Assembly: GCA_024449915.1 (NCBI GenBank)
Contig: JAMZAV010003237.1
Span: forward strand, 62,001-126,000
DNA length: 64,000 bases
Direction: 5' to 3'
Origin: Sweltsa coloradensis
Taxonomy: Eukaryota; Arthropoda; Insecta; Plecoptera; Chloroperlidae
The notes under the pieces were generated by a model. That model had not been told where the DNA came from. It searched no databases and was given only the letters and a program-made list of their open reading frames with translations. Position numbers and translations under genes: made by a program. Below, in pieces: positions 46,675 to 58,368 of the stretch (positions are counted from its first letter, which is position 1; each line of letters starts with the position of its first letter).

Positions 46675-47249
46675 TAAAACTCACGTTTATTGCTTGTTTT
46701 GGATTGGATATTGCTTTACGTCTCATATTAATGCAACTTGGCTAATCGAGACGAAGGGAGGGATGTAAGGGGGTGACGCGGGGGGGCAAGGGGTGGGACA
46801 GGCATGTGCTGGTCAAACCACCCCATGTTTGGGGGGGGGCCGGAGTTCCCCCGTCGTGGTCGTCTCCGTCTGTGTCTCATCCGTCCCTGTTGTCATTACG
46901 TCGCCGCGGGGGGGTTGTCAAAGGGGAAGGGGAAATTCCCCGACGACAACCCTGGTTAAGCAATTGGGGGGTTCGAGAGCTTGTAACGGGTTGTTCTCCT
47001 CGACGTCTGCTCGGCAGTCCGGGTTTTGTGGGGGAAACCCTTTGACTGTCAAAATTTTTACCTTTCCTTTCGGATGGGACTTAAGCCGTTGGTCCCCTGG
47101 GACTTTTCGAAAGGGGAAGGCTCGTGCCGGTACCGGGTTTCCCCTCCTCCTTTTTATTCATACTTCTCCATCCCATTACCCTCATCGTCTCAATACCAAA
47201 ATGCATTATTGAGACGTTTTAAACAATAGCTAAAACCCTCAAAAAGGTT
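46675..47249. other. No gene recognised; G/C-rich homopolymer patch
   Basis: Includes G-runs (46778-46786, 46829-46838) and overlapping open frames of 90 and 139 codons (46773-47045, 46793-47212). Their low-complexity products resemble nothing known to me. Confidence 0.4.
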
Positions 47250-48060
47250 ATCCCGGGAAAGGCTGAACAAGAATACGTCGCTGGAATAGAGTAAGGAAGC
47301 AGAAGAAGCGTATTATGCCCTGAAGGAGAACCTAGCCTCGGCACCAGTATCTACTCGCATGCGCCGATTCTGAAAAGAGTTTCGTCATCCAGACAGAGGT
47401 ATAAAATCATTGTTAACACAAGGGGAGGACGAATAAGAGCAAGTTATAGCATATTCTAGTAGGGCGTTAAAAAACCGAATAATTTTTCGCTACGAGCGGG
47501 CAGCTGGAAAAATAAACTCCGAGGGAGTGGGAGGACCAAAGTTCCGAGTAGTCACTGACCATTACTCACTACTTTGATTAGCAAACCTGAAAAACTCATG
47601 TGAAAGATGGCGAGATGGGCAGTCAAGCTTCAGCAATACGACTTCGAACTTAATTAATCACCGTAAAGGCAAAAACCACATAGTCCCTGACGTATTGACC
47701 AGGGCCTTTTCAATCGAGGTAGAGTTGATTGAATCTGCAAGAAGCTACATAACTACTGAGACTGGAAATATGAAGACAATTACCTGTATAAATACTCAGG
47801 GTGCCAGGGTTATAAGGGGATCGATTCGTAACCTGATTGGAAGATGGTGGTACCAAAACCGGACAGATGGAAGGTGATGGCCGAATGCCACGATGAACCG
47901 AGAGCAGCACACATGGGGATCTATAAGACATTCAATAGGGTAAACACGAGATACTCTTGATCCAGGTCTAATGTGACCCGATACGTACGACAATGTGAAA
48001 CCTGTCTGGCAAACAATTCGTTCACCAACTGCGAGGCCATCTGGATTTCTAGGAAAAGTA
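47250..48060 (+). pseudogene. Gypsy RNase H and integrase N-terminal relic
   Basis: Mixed-frame reading gives, in order, EEAYYALKENLASAPV (RT/RNase H connection), EQVIAYSSRALK, FRVVTDHYSLL and KGKNHIVPDVLTRAF (RNase H end). Then come WWYQNRTDGR-like sequence and a HHCC finger spread over about 47870-48040: ECHDEPRA, HMG-YKTFNR and RQCETCLAN. This matches Ty3/Gypsy pol. Many frameshifts. It ends before the HINE-like element at 48156. Confidence 0.7.
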
Positions 48061-48155
48061 ACTTATTTTCATATGTACCAATTACCAATTGACTTATTGT
48101 ACCAATCATAGTTAAATACTCAGTTTCGTGGAAATTTAAAATTTGCTTCTTTAAA

Positions 48156-48942
48156 CTAGGAAAACGCTAAAGTCCCGCCGCGTTGATGGATGAGCGTTTT
48201 TGTAAGTTTTTAGTTTGCGTGGGACCACTTTTCCTTTGCAAGTGCTTTGTGAATGCATTGTAGGTGATTGTTGTCAAGTTTCTATTGTTACTTGTTAATT
48301 GTTATTATAAAACTCGAAAAAACTCATATTAAAACCTTTATTTCTATGGATTCTGGCTAACTTTTTCAATTTTTTTTTCAAAAAACAATACATCACCATT
48401 ACCTTAATGTCCATGTGAAATATGAACGTTGTAGCCCCACCCGTTTGGTCAGAATCAACCCAAATGTCACGAAAATATCGCACTAAAAATCGAAAAAAAT
48501 CGTAAAAGTACGATATTCATGAGAAATATTTCTTCGATTGTACCCAAAAACGTGGCAGGTCTAAGATCAAAGATTTCGAAGGTCTCCAGAAAATTTCATC
48601 GCAATTGGAGTATCAGTTTAGCCGGAATCGTGTTAACAAACACACAAAAATACAGACAGAAAAAACAAGAAAAACGAAAAAAAAAATCGTAAAATTGCGA
48701 TTTTCATGAGAAATAATTTTTTGATCGATTTTTCGTACGGTGCAGTTCTAAGTTCAGAGATTTCGAAGGTCTCCATAAAATTTCATCGCAATCGGAGTAT
48801 CGGTTTAGCCGGAATCGTGTTCACAGACACACAAAAATACAAAAAAAGAAAGAAAGAAAGAAAAAAAACATTCCGGATTTTTTTCTCCAGTGTAGTAGAA
48901 TGGAATCTTTGCTTCGCTCGCTACGCTCGCTACGCTCATCCA
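48156..48942 (-). mobile_element. HINE-like element, subfamily A/C chimera, complete
   Basis: On the minus strand it begins TGGATGAGCGTAGCGAGCG (48942) and ends GCGTTTTCCTAG (48156), with the inverse CGCTCATCCA just before the AACGC hairpin. The 5' half matches subfamily A (ACACTGGAGAAAAAAATCC and so on). The 3' half (48190-48480) matches the element ending at 58876, which contains CAAACGGGTGGGGCTACAACG. This mosaic suggests recombination or template switching between subfamilies. Confidence 0.75.
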
Positions 48943-49074
48943 AAAACATCTTGTCAACCCCCCCCTCTACGCCCCTTCATTCCTACTAGGGATGACATCG
49001 GTTAGAAAAATCGCTAACCGATTTCCAAACACCAAAACCGGTTTAAAACCGGTTTAAAAAATATGGGTTAGGAG

Positions 49075-50159
49075 TATAGCTGGGCAAAAAATCTTTATTT
49101 CGATACGATATCGATATTTGATTTCATATCGAAATGTACACAAAAATGCTAAATTTCGTAATTTTGGTGGAGGTGCCGGGTCATAAAACGCGATTGTGAT
49201 ATCGTAAAAATTGTTAAATAGGTTAAAATAGGTAATACCTTATCATCCCTATTTGGCCCAAATTATGACTAGGAAAACGCTTAAGTCCCGCCGCGTTGTT
49301 GGATGAGCGTAATTGGTGCATTGAGCTGCATTGAGTTACGCGGATTTTCTGTTGTTCTGTGAAAAAATCATTACTTATTCGAAGATTTTTTTTAATAAAT
49401 TAATTAAATTAAAAATTAACTTAATTTTTTTATAATCATAATATTTACGTAATTTTAAAAAAGAAAAAAATCGTAAAATTGCAATTTTCATCAGAAATAA
49501 TTATTCAATTGCGCTCAAATTTTACACGAGTATATTAATTCATGAAATTAAGGTTCTATAAAAAATCATTACAATAGGATAAAGCATGTAGGTGTTATAT
49601 GTCAAAGAATTGTTTTAAAAAAGAAAAAAACCCGTAAAATTTCGATTTTCATGAGAAATAATGTTTCGATTAAGCTCAAATTTCACACACGAATATCTTA
49701 ATTCATAAATTAAGGTTCTAATAAAAAATCATTACAATCGGATAAAGCATGTAAGTGTTATAAGTCGAAGAATTTTTTTAAAAATCGAAAAAAATCGTAA
49801 AATTGCGTTTTTTATAAGAAAAATTTTCCCGATTGCGCTCAAAAACGTGGCAGTTCTAAGTTTAGAGATTTCGAAGGCCTCCATAAAATTTCATCGCAAT
49901 CGGAGTATCGGTTTAGCCGGAATCGTGTTAACAAACACACAAAAATACAAAAAAAAAAAAAGAAAAAAAAACATTCCGGATTTTTTTTCTCCAGTGTAGT
50001 GAAATGGAATCTTCGCTTCGCTCGCTACCGTCGCTACGCTCATCCAAAAAATAGACACATTTTTTTTTTTTTACAAACAATTATATTTTGATATAAATAT
50101 CATATCGACATTTTTCGTGTGATATCGATACTTGAATGATATGTCATAGCCCAGCCCTA
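49075..50159. mobile_element. hAT-like element (inner), 8-bp TSD
   Basis: Ends TATAGCTGGGCAAAA and GTCATAGCCCAGCCCTA are inverted. Flanks GTTAGGAG (49067-49074) and GCTAGGAG (50160-50167) form an 8-bp duplication with one mismatch. Subterminal GATATCGATA motifs occur at both ends. The GGGCTGGGC terminus is common among hAT MITEs. Its middle is taken up by a HINE-like copy. Confidence 0.85.
49269..50046 (-). mobile_element. HINE-like element, subfamily A, complete, in the inner hAT
   Basis: Minus strand, TGGATGAGCGTAGCGA... (50046) to GCGTTTTCCTAG (49269). It contains ACGCTCATCCA, AACGC-GGCGGGACTTAA-GCGTT and three TCGCAATTTTACG-type blocks. Very similar to the 24919 copy, including the ATTAATTTTTTT-rich segment near the 3' end. 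No target duplication seen. Confidence 0.8.
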
Positions 50160-50466
50160 GCTAGGAGTGGCGAGGGTGTTGGTGCTTCTACTTTATCGGC
50201 ATATTTACGATCGGGAAAGCGGGTGACCTTGGTTGGATGGGATGGGTGATCTCGATTTTGAAAATATTAGCCCTGCAGCCGAGAAATGGCGCTCAATTGC
50301 GTTCAGATAACCTAGGAAGTTTCCCTTGCATGTCTCGCCACCATTTTAAGGAAACATTTTTTTAAATTTTTTTATTTGGGAAACGGTTTTAAAATTTGGA
50401 ACCGGTTTCGATCAAAACCGGATCGAAACCTGTTTCCAGTTAACCGAAGTTATCCCTTATTCCTAC

Positions 50467-50991
50467 AGTCAGTGGTCAACCCTCCTCCTATGTTGGTTTC
50501 TCACCATCATTCTCATCAGCATTGTCAGCTGAACTGCGTTCTTTTCAATACAATCATGAATCATCCTTGAGTTTTAAATAATATTTTGAGTTGCGTTGTG
50601 TCGAAGATGAAGCACTGCTCCACGTTTCGCCATCAACATAGGTGGCGAAATACGACAAAACGCAAGATTCCGAAGATCATGTATAATTCATATATGCCGT
50701 GAAAGCCTACAACTCACACTCATACTTATTTTTATTCATCCAAAACTCAACCATATTATGTTACCCATTCAAAAAATTCTTGGTTGTTAGTACGTATCCG
50801 GATACTAATCATTGACCATCTCGAGACGTGGTTATCGAAGAAAGGAATTTGTTATGTACTTAGTTTCGTTTGGAAAGGAAATTAGGAAAACGCCCTAATT
50901 CCTTCCATTTTAGAGAAACTTGGAACTGGAAACAGTTTTTTTTTTATGAGGAACTTGTAACTGGAACTATTTCCATTTTTAAGAAACTTAC
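50467..50991. other. No gene recognised
   Basis: Spacer between the nested hAT elements and the protease exon. If the exon splice donor at 50990-50991 is used, this is intron. Confidence 0.45.
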
Positions 50992-51178
50992 CCAACACTG
51001 GCCAAACATGTTGTTCAATCCACGGGATGTAGTAGGAGACTCTCGTGTAGACGGCGGGCACGATGACACCACCTTCATGGCAGGAAGACCTTCCGAAAGA
51101 AACCAGGCCGATGACGCTGTACATGCAGAACGGGTCGGGACTCTCAGGTCGGATCTGTATCGGCCCACCGGAGTCACC
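50992..51178 (-). CDS. S1 (trypsin-like) serine protease exon with catalytic Ser
   Basis: A single 187-bp exon, minus strand. Upstream is a good acceptor (TGTTCCACAG before GGTGACTCC) and downstream a consensus donor (G/GTAAGT). It encodes GDSGGPIQIRPESPDPF, CMYSVIGLVSFGRSSCHEGG and VIVPAVYTRVSYYIPWIEQH. GDSGGP carries the nucleophilic Ser. YTRVSYYIPWI is the C-terminal helix region of chymotrypsin-fold enzymes. An intron just before GDSGGP is a known position in this family. The His and Asp exons are not in the window. Arthropod clip-domain and clotting-type proteases often end in a PWIE..VWP-like sequence, as here. This is the only convincing host-gene sequence; a retained gene fragment cannot be excluded. 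Confidence 0.7.
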
Positions 51179-51208
51179 CTGTGGAACACCCGACACAGAT
51201 AACACACG

Positions 51209-51362
51209 GGATGTAGTAGGAGACTCTCGTGTAGACGGCGGGCACGATGACACCACCTTCATGGCAGGAAGACCTTCCGAAAGAAACCACGCCGATGACG
51301 CTGTACATGCAGAACGGGTCGGGACTCTCAGGTCGGATCTGTATCGGCCCACCGGAGTCACC
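51209..51362 (-). pseudogene. Duplicated serine protease exon, truncated
   Basis: A nearly identical copy of the neighbouring exon, offset by 184 bp (unit boundaries about 51024 and 51208). I count only one or two substitutions, for example in the codons between IG and VSFG (Val versus Leu). It retains the TGTTCCACAG acceptor and GDSGGP. It breaks off at YYIP, where the second unit begins, so it lacks the last residues and the splice donor. Because 184 is not a multiple of three, reading through joins the copies out of frame. It is either a recent local duplication or an assembly artefact. Confidence 0.65.
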
Positions 51363-51699
51363 CTGTGGAACACCCGACATGGATTAGCTTAGACACTTGG
51401 GAGAAGACGAGTGTCGGCAAGACAAGACGTGATGGAGTAAGAAACACGGATATAAGAAAACTATGTGAGTACCGTAGGCCTTCCTTATTTATAGTTTATC
51501 CTTCTTTTTAATTCTAACGATGACAAGAAATTATATTTGTACTTTGTTGATAATTTAATATATTCTGGACATTGTTAACTTTTCTTTTACCAATCTTTAC
51601 CTATCTCAGGTTTAGAATACAAATTATATGAAATATGCCCTGAGCACGCCGTATGACGGTATGAGGGGTCAACATTGCGAAAATAAATACAATTCAATA

Positions 51700-51890
51700 C
51701 AAAAATGCTTGGTGTAGAGAAGTTAGGTGGTAGGTTGGGAAAGACTCGGTTGAGATGGTTTGGACACATGAATTACGAATGACGGAAGAGGTTTCCCAAG
51801 AGAATGAAGATAGAAAGATGTATTCAGAAGGAAGAAGTCTAGGGAGGGCAAGACCTACATGCAAGGAGAGAGCGCTGATATCTGGAAGAG
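51700..51890 (+). pseudogene. LINE C-terminal fragment (RLRWFGH motif)
   Basis: Plus-strand frames encode GKTRLRWFGHMN, MTEE-RFPKRM and GRARPTCKER. The order LRWFGH..RM....P......GRPRxxW is the usual C-terminus of RTE-type and some other LINE ORF2 proteins. One frameshift. No RT domain attached. Confidence 0.55.
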
Positions 51891-53204
51891 ATACGATTGT
51901 ATGTGAGAGCAAAGCTGGGGAGGGGGGCAGAAGTGTTATAGAATTGTGGTAAAATTTGCCCTGATTGAGGCTTAAACCCAGAACACAAAGAGGGTTCAGT
52001 AATAATCTCGTCAATAACGGGTATTAGGAAAGTGCCCAAAAGAGGGAGCGAAGCTACTATAGCAACAAATGATGGAAAAAGAACAGGCTCAAATATTAAA
52101 TAAAACATTTATTTGTAGGTAGAGTGACTGAGTGGTATAAAACTAAAAAAAGTTCTATTCCTGTATTAAAATCTCGTTGAACGTGGAGGTGTCGTGTATT
52201 TATACGTCAAGTTTGGATGACGCTGTCACTAAATACATCCTGAATCATTCTAGTTTGCCAATCACCCTAGCGAGTGTTGTAGAATGTATCAGTTCAGTTG
52301 CTTGTGTACGATCAACTATTGTTTGACATTCGCTGAGAGAATTATACCAATATGACCGTCACTTCCTGTTGAAACCAAGAGAAACGGGCACTGAGAATCT
52401 AAGACTGTCTTTCACATTACATTCGTATTGAGAGTCTACCCACTCAGTCACAGTCGCAAGGGAACGGGAGTACCCAGCCCAAACAGGGAGGGAAACTTAT
52501 CGTGTTGTCCCTAGCTTGTTTCAGCCTTCAGTAATGGTGGAGGTGCAGAGTATTTAAACTTTCTGGTGAGCTAGCTCTGCTTCATAACGCCAAGGGTGAC
52601 CAAGGACATTCTGTATGAAATCGGAGGTCATGTTCCACTTTCCTATCTAGGCCTATCGGCAGGTATATGCGAGTCTCACGATAAAAACCGACCATGACCT
52701 AACAATACTCATACGTTTTCGTTTGGTATTTCATACAGACAGTTTATGGTAACCCTTGGGGTAAGGTGGAAGTGGCTAGCCCCACAAAAACTTTGAAAAT
52801 CGATTACCCGGCACCACTTGCACCATGTACGCGCGAATTCAGGTAACGAGCAGATTTTTAGTGCTGAGCCGACCCGGAGCCGCTACCAAAGTGATCAACG
52901 CACGTAGAATTATTTATTTGTGTATATTTCTTCGACGACCAGTTGATTACGTAGCTCGCTCCCTCTTTGGTCACTCCCGTACTAGGTCGTGCTAGGTATA
53001 TTTACCCCGCAGGAATCCTTCTCGCCCCGAGGGTCACTCGCGCAGATCATGGACTCCGGGGTTATACCTTTCTTCAGCATTCTGTTGCGGCGGATCATAA
53101 ATCGGTAAGTGTGGTTACAGAGAGATTCGTCTTGGATTACCAAGTTCTCCTTCATCAATTTTTCCGAGCCACTGTTGTCATCTGAAAGAACGTGGTGATA
53201 ATAA
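51891..53204. other. No gene recognised
   Basis: Moderately AT-rich DNA with short frames lacking motifs. No repeat ends found. Confidence 0.45.
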
Positions 53205-54101
53205 TTAAGGCTGTTTCAGCGGGCTCTGATATTTTCTTAAAAACGCTTAACTCAAAACATATATTTCATTCAAGCTAACTAGTTATTAATTTAAAATGAA
53301 CCGAAAAATTATTGGGTCCACCGTGACCGCTCAAAAAAAGTCAATCTTAGTATTTTTCGAACTAGGTTCTATCGTCAAAAATCTCCCATAAGAAATAACA
53401 TGGGGACGATCGTTATGCCCCGTGACCTTGGAGGATTGTAATCCAAAAAAATATTGGCCATTATATTGACGTACTCGTCAACCTTTTCTGTAAATCCTCT
53501 ATATTTTGTTTTGAAATTTGGTCGAGTCGCTCGGTCAAAATATGCTGATTACCAAGAAGAATGTGATTTTGGAATGCATATTTCTGGATGTTTGAGTGTA
53601 AATTTGTGCACATTTAAAAAAAATATGTGTAAAGGGTCATTTAATATTTTTTAAATTTTTTTAGATCCAAGATTTTTTATAAGATGCTCTAGTATTTATG
53701 TGGAACGAAAAAGAAGCAAGTTAAAGCTGATTTGAGAATTTTCCCATACGCAAATTTTTCAAATTTCTGGGTAAAAAAGTTAAAAAATTCATCTAAAATC
53801 ACAGACACAAGATATAATTTGTTAAACGGTCATTTTAGTTGGATGAGCGAAGTGAAGACTTCAATTTCACTGACCCCCCGACGACGACGACGTGAGAAAC
53901 TAGGGCGCTTCAACCGGTTAGGTCATATTGCGCCGCCTGTGAATGAAAGTAAATAAGAAGAGTTAATGCAGGTATGTTTGATGATTAGATTGTTTTCTAA
54001 GTGTATAAATAACAAAATAAATTGAAGATGAAGAAAGTAATAGCAAAATAAAATTTTTGTATGTAAATGAAAATAAAGAAAAGAAAGAAATGTGTATGAA
54101 G

Positions 54102-55000
54102 TTAATTAAAGTTTGTTAAAAAGATTACTTTGGATGAGAAATTTGGAAAGTATGTCGCCGTTATCATTTGACAGAAGTTCTTCATATGATTGGAGAGATC
54201 AAATTGCGTGCGCAAGGCATCATATTTGGCACATTCTGCTAGCATATGATGTACAGTTAAAGTTACATCACATGTGTCACATATGGGAATAACCTTTTCT
54301 CTTGTTAAGAGATATCCGTGTGTTAGGCGTGTGTGCCCTATACGAAGTCTAGACAATACCACCTCTTCTCTACGTGAGAGTCGAGACGTAGGTGGACGAA
54401 TTTTGTTAGTCAATGTGGGCATCACACTACGCAATTTGTTATTTTGCAACACATCCCAAGATGCTTGTCGCAAATCCAACAATCTTTGCTTGAATCCACT
54501 CTTGACATCTGGAACGGGAACTAGATTGAAATCAACGTCGCGACGCTGGGAAGCTTCCTTAGCTGCCCTATCAGCGTGTTTATTTCCCTCTATGCCCACG
54601 TGTCCAGGTATCCAGCAAACTCTATTATATAACCCTTAGAGGTTAGTTTTTCTAAATAGAATTGGATGTCTTGTACCAAATGATGACTTGAATACATGAG
54701 TTCTATAGCTTGAAGTGAACTTAAACTATCTGAACACAAAGGTATTCTCCACAACGACAGCGTAGAATGTATTTAAGAGCTTCACGGATGGCGAATAACT
54801 CTGCAGTGAAAACTGACACACGTCGCTTAGCCTGAAACGTTCAGTTAAGGTGGAGCAATAAAAAGCACTTCCAACCTTGTTGTCAATTTTGGAGCCATCT
54901 GTGATACCAAAGTAAACCTTTGATGTTCATGGCAAATCTCTCTAAAGTTAATTTCGAATACACTATCGCAAGTAAGTTTTTATCAAAACGACAAGGTCAA
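54102..55000 (-). pseudogene. LINE RNase H domain and C-terminal zinc motif
   Basis: About 54775-54840 encodes VFTAELFAIREALKYIL, which contains a catalytic Glu. After a broken middle, 54102-54599 is open: GIEGNKHADRAAKEA (catalytic Asp region), RLRIGHTRLTHGYLL, and CDTCDVTLTVHHMLAEC, a CCHC-like motif common at the end of I-type ORF2. RNase H would remove element RNA during reverse transcription. The segment between has stops and a frameshift near 54610, where WIPGHV is expected. Confidence 0.8.
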
Positions 55001-55078
55001 ATATAATAATCGGCTCTGGTGTAAACCAGGGCGGGTTATTGCTAAATACAAAATTAAAAACTTTTGGCAGATGAAATT

Positions 55079-56290
55079 CTATAAGATTAAACAAAGTTTA
55101 CATCTTAATCCCGTTGGAAGAGATGCCTTGGGTTTGTTATCAAAGTGTCTGACATATGTCGTGGTAAAACATTCCGATTTGCTGATGGTTAGCATAGCTT
55201 TAATTTTCATTACACACGTACCCATCAAGAGGTTTCTCCGTTCTGCCAAGGAGGACACACCTGACTCGGCATACAAGCTGACTACCGGGCTTGTTCGAAA
55301 TGCACCAAGAGCAATACGAAGACCACAATGGTGGACATTGTCTAGAAGTTTAAGGGTTGTGTTACTTGCTGAAGAGTATACGAAACATCCATAGTCCATC
55401 TTGAAGCAAACTAGAGATCCGTAAATTCTCAACATGCAAGTCCTATCTGCACCCCACGATGTATTACTGAGAACTTTCAATAGGTTGATTTTCAACATGC
55501 ATTTTTTGCGTAACTCAACAACGTGGTCTTTCCAATTTAGCTTTTTGTCAAACACCATGCCGAGAAGACGGACATTTGTTTTGAATAGAAGTTCTACATT
55601 GTTAAACGATAATTGTGGGTCAATTTGGATTCCTTGAAGACGGCAAAAGTGAATGCACTGAGTTTTTTCGGGAGAGAATCGTGTCCCCCGCTTTCGAGCC
55701 CATTCACTTATATTGTTCAATCCAATTTGCACGTGTCTTTGAGCTGTTGATAAATTTACTGATCTGTAGAAGATTCCCAGGTCATCTACAAATAGGCACG
55801 ACATTAGGCTCTTTGGGATACAATCCACTACACTGTTTATTCCAATAGCAAACAGTGACACCGACAAGACCGAGCCTTGTGGTACACCTGTTTCCAGTGA
55901 GAACGAGTCTGACAAAACATTGTTAACACGCACTTTGAAAATTCTATCTTTTAAAAAGTTTTCTAAAAATTTTGGCATGTGCCCTCTAAAACCCCACTCG
56001 TGAATCTGTTGAAGTATATTATACCTCCATGTTGTATCGTATGCTTTTTCAATGTCAAAAAGCACACCAACAACATGTTGTTTTGCAACAAACCCTTCTT
56101 GAATAAACGTCTCTAATCGAACCAAGTGGTCGATGGTGCAACGACGTTGACGAAATCCACATTGGACGTTCGCCAATAAACCGCGTGTCTCCAGCATCCA
56201 CATTATCGTTTTGTTGATCATCTTTTCGAACAATTTGCAAAAGCAACTTGTCAGAAAATAGGGTGATATGAAGTCGCATCGACTTATCTT
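55079..56290 (-). pseudogene. LINE reverse transcriptase domain (I/Nimb)
   Basis: A 384-codon open stretch (55079-56233). FDIEKAYDTTW holds the motif A Asp (residue 60). GVPQGSVLSVSLFAIGIN starts near residue 116. The catalytic box LFVDD is at residues 147-151. Then come GTRFSPEKTQCIHF, VRLLGMVFDKKLNWKDH, NTSWGADRTCML and HHCGLRIALGAFRTSP, all characteristic of I/Nimb RTs. The join to the upstream endonuclease frame is broken near 56240-56290, removing the YRPI motif region, and RNase H is in another frame. Otherwise the domain is well preserved. Confidence 0.85.
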
Positions 56291-57790
56291 TTGTGGGTTT
56301 AAGAAGTGGAATTAAGATGGCACTACGCCAACTATCGGGAAATATGTCAGACAACCACAAAATATTAAAAAATAAAATAATAACTTCCAATGAGGGATCA
56401 GTCAAGTGCACAAACATGTCGTTGTGCATTTTGTCTTCTCCCACAGATGTGCGACGTAATGAGCTTAACGCCATACGGAGTTCCAACAAAGAGAACGCTC
56501 TGTTGTATGGCTCATCGTTTTCAGATGAGAAATTAAGTTTTCGAGCTTCTGTCAACTGCTTGTGTGCTAGAAATTCTGCATCATATCGTGCATTACTGCT
56601 GACCGATGCAAAATGTGTACCCAGTACTGAAGCCACATCTGCTGGAGTAGTAACTAATTGCCCGCCATCCTTGATAGCAGGTATAGTGTTTACCTGACGT
56701 CCACTAATTGATTTAATCCTTTTCCACACCATCGTGGAAGAGGTGCTGTAATTTATAGAAGATACATACTCTTGCCATGACTGCCTCTTACTTTGTTTGA
56801 TAATTCGTCTCGTTTTCGCTTTCTCGTGCTTGAAATTGATTAAATTTTCAAATGTAGGAAATGTATTTAATTTTTTAAAAGCTGCTTTCTTTGCCTTGAT
56901 GGCCAATGCACAATCTTTGTTCCACCAGGGGACGACACGACGACGTTGTTCACCACTAGTCAGTGGTATACTGGCATATGCTGCATCGAGCAAGCATTTA
57001 CTAACATTATTGACAAGCACGTTGGGGTCACGAGAACTAGTTAAGTCCACCTTGAGCAAAGAGACTTCACTAATTTCCTGGAACTTTCCCCAATCAGCTT
57101 GCGCAAGTCTCCATCCCTGACCTGGATTGTGTGGCCTATTGTAGTTTAATATATTCACCTGAATTGGAAAATGATCACTTCCATGTAAATCATCAAGCAC
57201 ATTTAGCTCGAGATCAAGCGATAGCAATGGTGTACACATGACTAAATCTATGGCCAAAAAAGTGCCAGAATGTGACGTGAAATGAGTCATCTGGCCCGTG
57301 TTCAACAATGAAACATCATTGTGTTGTAGAAAATCTGCTACAACACAACCCCGTTGATCAGAAACTGCTGATCCCCAGTCAGTATGGTGAGCGTTAAAAT
57401 CACCACCCAAGATTACGGGTCCATGTAGTTGATCCGACAATGCCTCCAGATCGCGTCTGCTAATGATTAATGGTGGTGGAATATAAATACAGCATAATGT
57501 GGTTACATTTGGAATGTAAGCTGTAACGGCGACGGCCTGAAGGCGAGTTGTCAATGGAATTTGAGTGGCATACACAGAGTCATGCACCAGAATGGCAACA
57601 CCTCCCTGTGCACGTTCACCTCCTGTATAATCCTTACGGTAGATTGTATAACCCTTACCGTAGGGTTATCAGTTGGTTTGAAAAAAGTTTCTTGTAATAA
57701 TAAGATCAAGGTTGTGTGTTTTGTAAGAGTGTAGCTCTTCTAGATTTGCATAGAGTCCTCTACAATTCCACGTTATAAGTGTAGCCATTT
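56240..57790 (-). pseudogene. LINE ORF2 N-terminal part: AP endonuclease and linker (I/Nimb)
   Basis: The start codon at 57790 (MATLITWNCRGLYANLEELH) begins the endonuclease with the conserved WNCRG. A frameshift and stops near 57660-57675 break it. The frame then stays open from about 57640 to the RT junction: ERAQGGVAILVHD, LGGDFNAHHTDWGS and HGSDHFPIQV (SDH catalytic motif). A basic linker follows (VVPWWNKDCALAIKAKKAAF), then a region ending near SDIFPDSWRSAILIPLLKPTKD, where RT motif 0/1 starts. It would nick target DNA. Confidence 0.85.
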
Positions 57791-58098
57791 AAGTTTGTAG
57801 ATGTTGTATGTATCTTAAAAATACAGCTGCTATTTTTAAAATTTAACTTTATGGGTTTTTTAAAATATCAAAATGATTCTCATCCATTAACCGATCCTCC
57901 AACATGTCATCAGTAAGTGACGACGTGGATGGGCTGTTTTTTTGGTTGGGAATCTTAATAATTCTTTTAATATTTGTACCCACTAAATCCTCAACAGGTT
58001 TCTGGTTTTTTAACTGTGCTGGTGATTTAGGTAAATTTGCTGCAACTTGAACATCAACATTGCTGCTGACGTCTTGCTGGCGAAAAAATTTACCTTAT

Positions 58099-58368
58099 TT
58101 TTTACTCGGAATTTGAGATCGAGTCAGGGAAAGTAACTCTTGTAAGAGTTTTCCCTGCTCCTGTTGTTGCTTTGCTTGATCTTTTAATTGATCTTGTAGT
58201 GATTTCTGTATCACAAGCAAAGTTTGAATCGTTTCCTTTAGCTTTGCGTTCTCTTGAACCATGGTGATTTCTTCAACATGGCTGGTAGACGCATCAGCTT
58301 CAACATGGCTGGTAGCCGCATCAGCTTGGGGATTTATATGTATGGGTTTTGAGATGTTGTCTATAGCC
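58099..58368 (-). pseudogene. LINE ORF1 C-terminus, coiled-coil
   Basis: The minus-strand frame ends at a stop near 58099: KLKETIQTLLVIQKSLQDQL, KDQAKQQQEQGKLLQELLSL, then TRSQIPSKK. Strong heptad-like Leu/Gln pattern. Upstream is a tandem duplication (ATSHVEAD / STSHVEE). The copy is truncated at 58368 by its own 5' end, typical of incomplete reverse transcription. Confidence 0.6.

Larger units (their letters stand above)
48987..50458. mobile_element. hAT-like element (outer), 8-bp TSD
   Basis: Ends TAGGGATGACATCGGTTA and TAACCGAAGTTATCCCTT are inverted repeats with a few mismatches. Perfect duplications ATTCCTAC flank it (48979-48986, 50459-50466). The body near both ends is rich in AACCGGTTT motifs. 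Most of its length is a second hAT-like element inserted at 49075. Confidence 0.85.
53877..58368 (-). mobile_element. I/Nimb-clade LINE, 5'-truncated in ORF1
   Basis: Reading from high to low coordinates: ORF1 C-terminus (58368-58099), spacer, ORF2 from Met at 57790 with endonuclease, RT and RNase H (to 54102). The short 3' UTR contains GGCGCAATATGACCTAACC, a sequence style typical of I-type element tails. The presence of RNase H plus an FVDD box places it in the I/Nimb group rather than Jockey/CR1. A few frameshifts only, so it is among the younger elements here. Confidence 0.8.

Noticed and set aside
46773..47212. Overlapping 90- and 139-codon frames as genes
   Set aside because: Low-complexity G/C homopolymer sequence, no motif, no splice or codon evidence.
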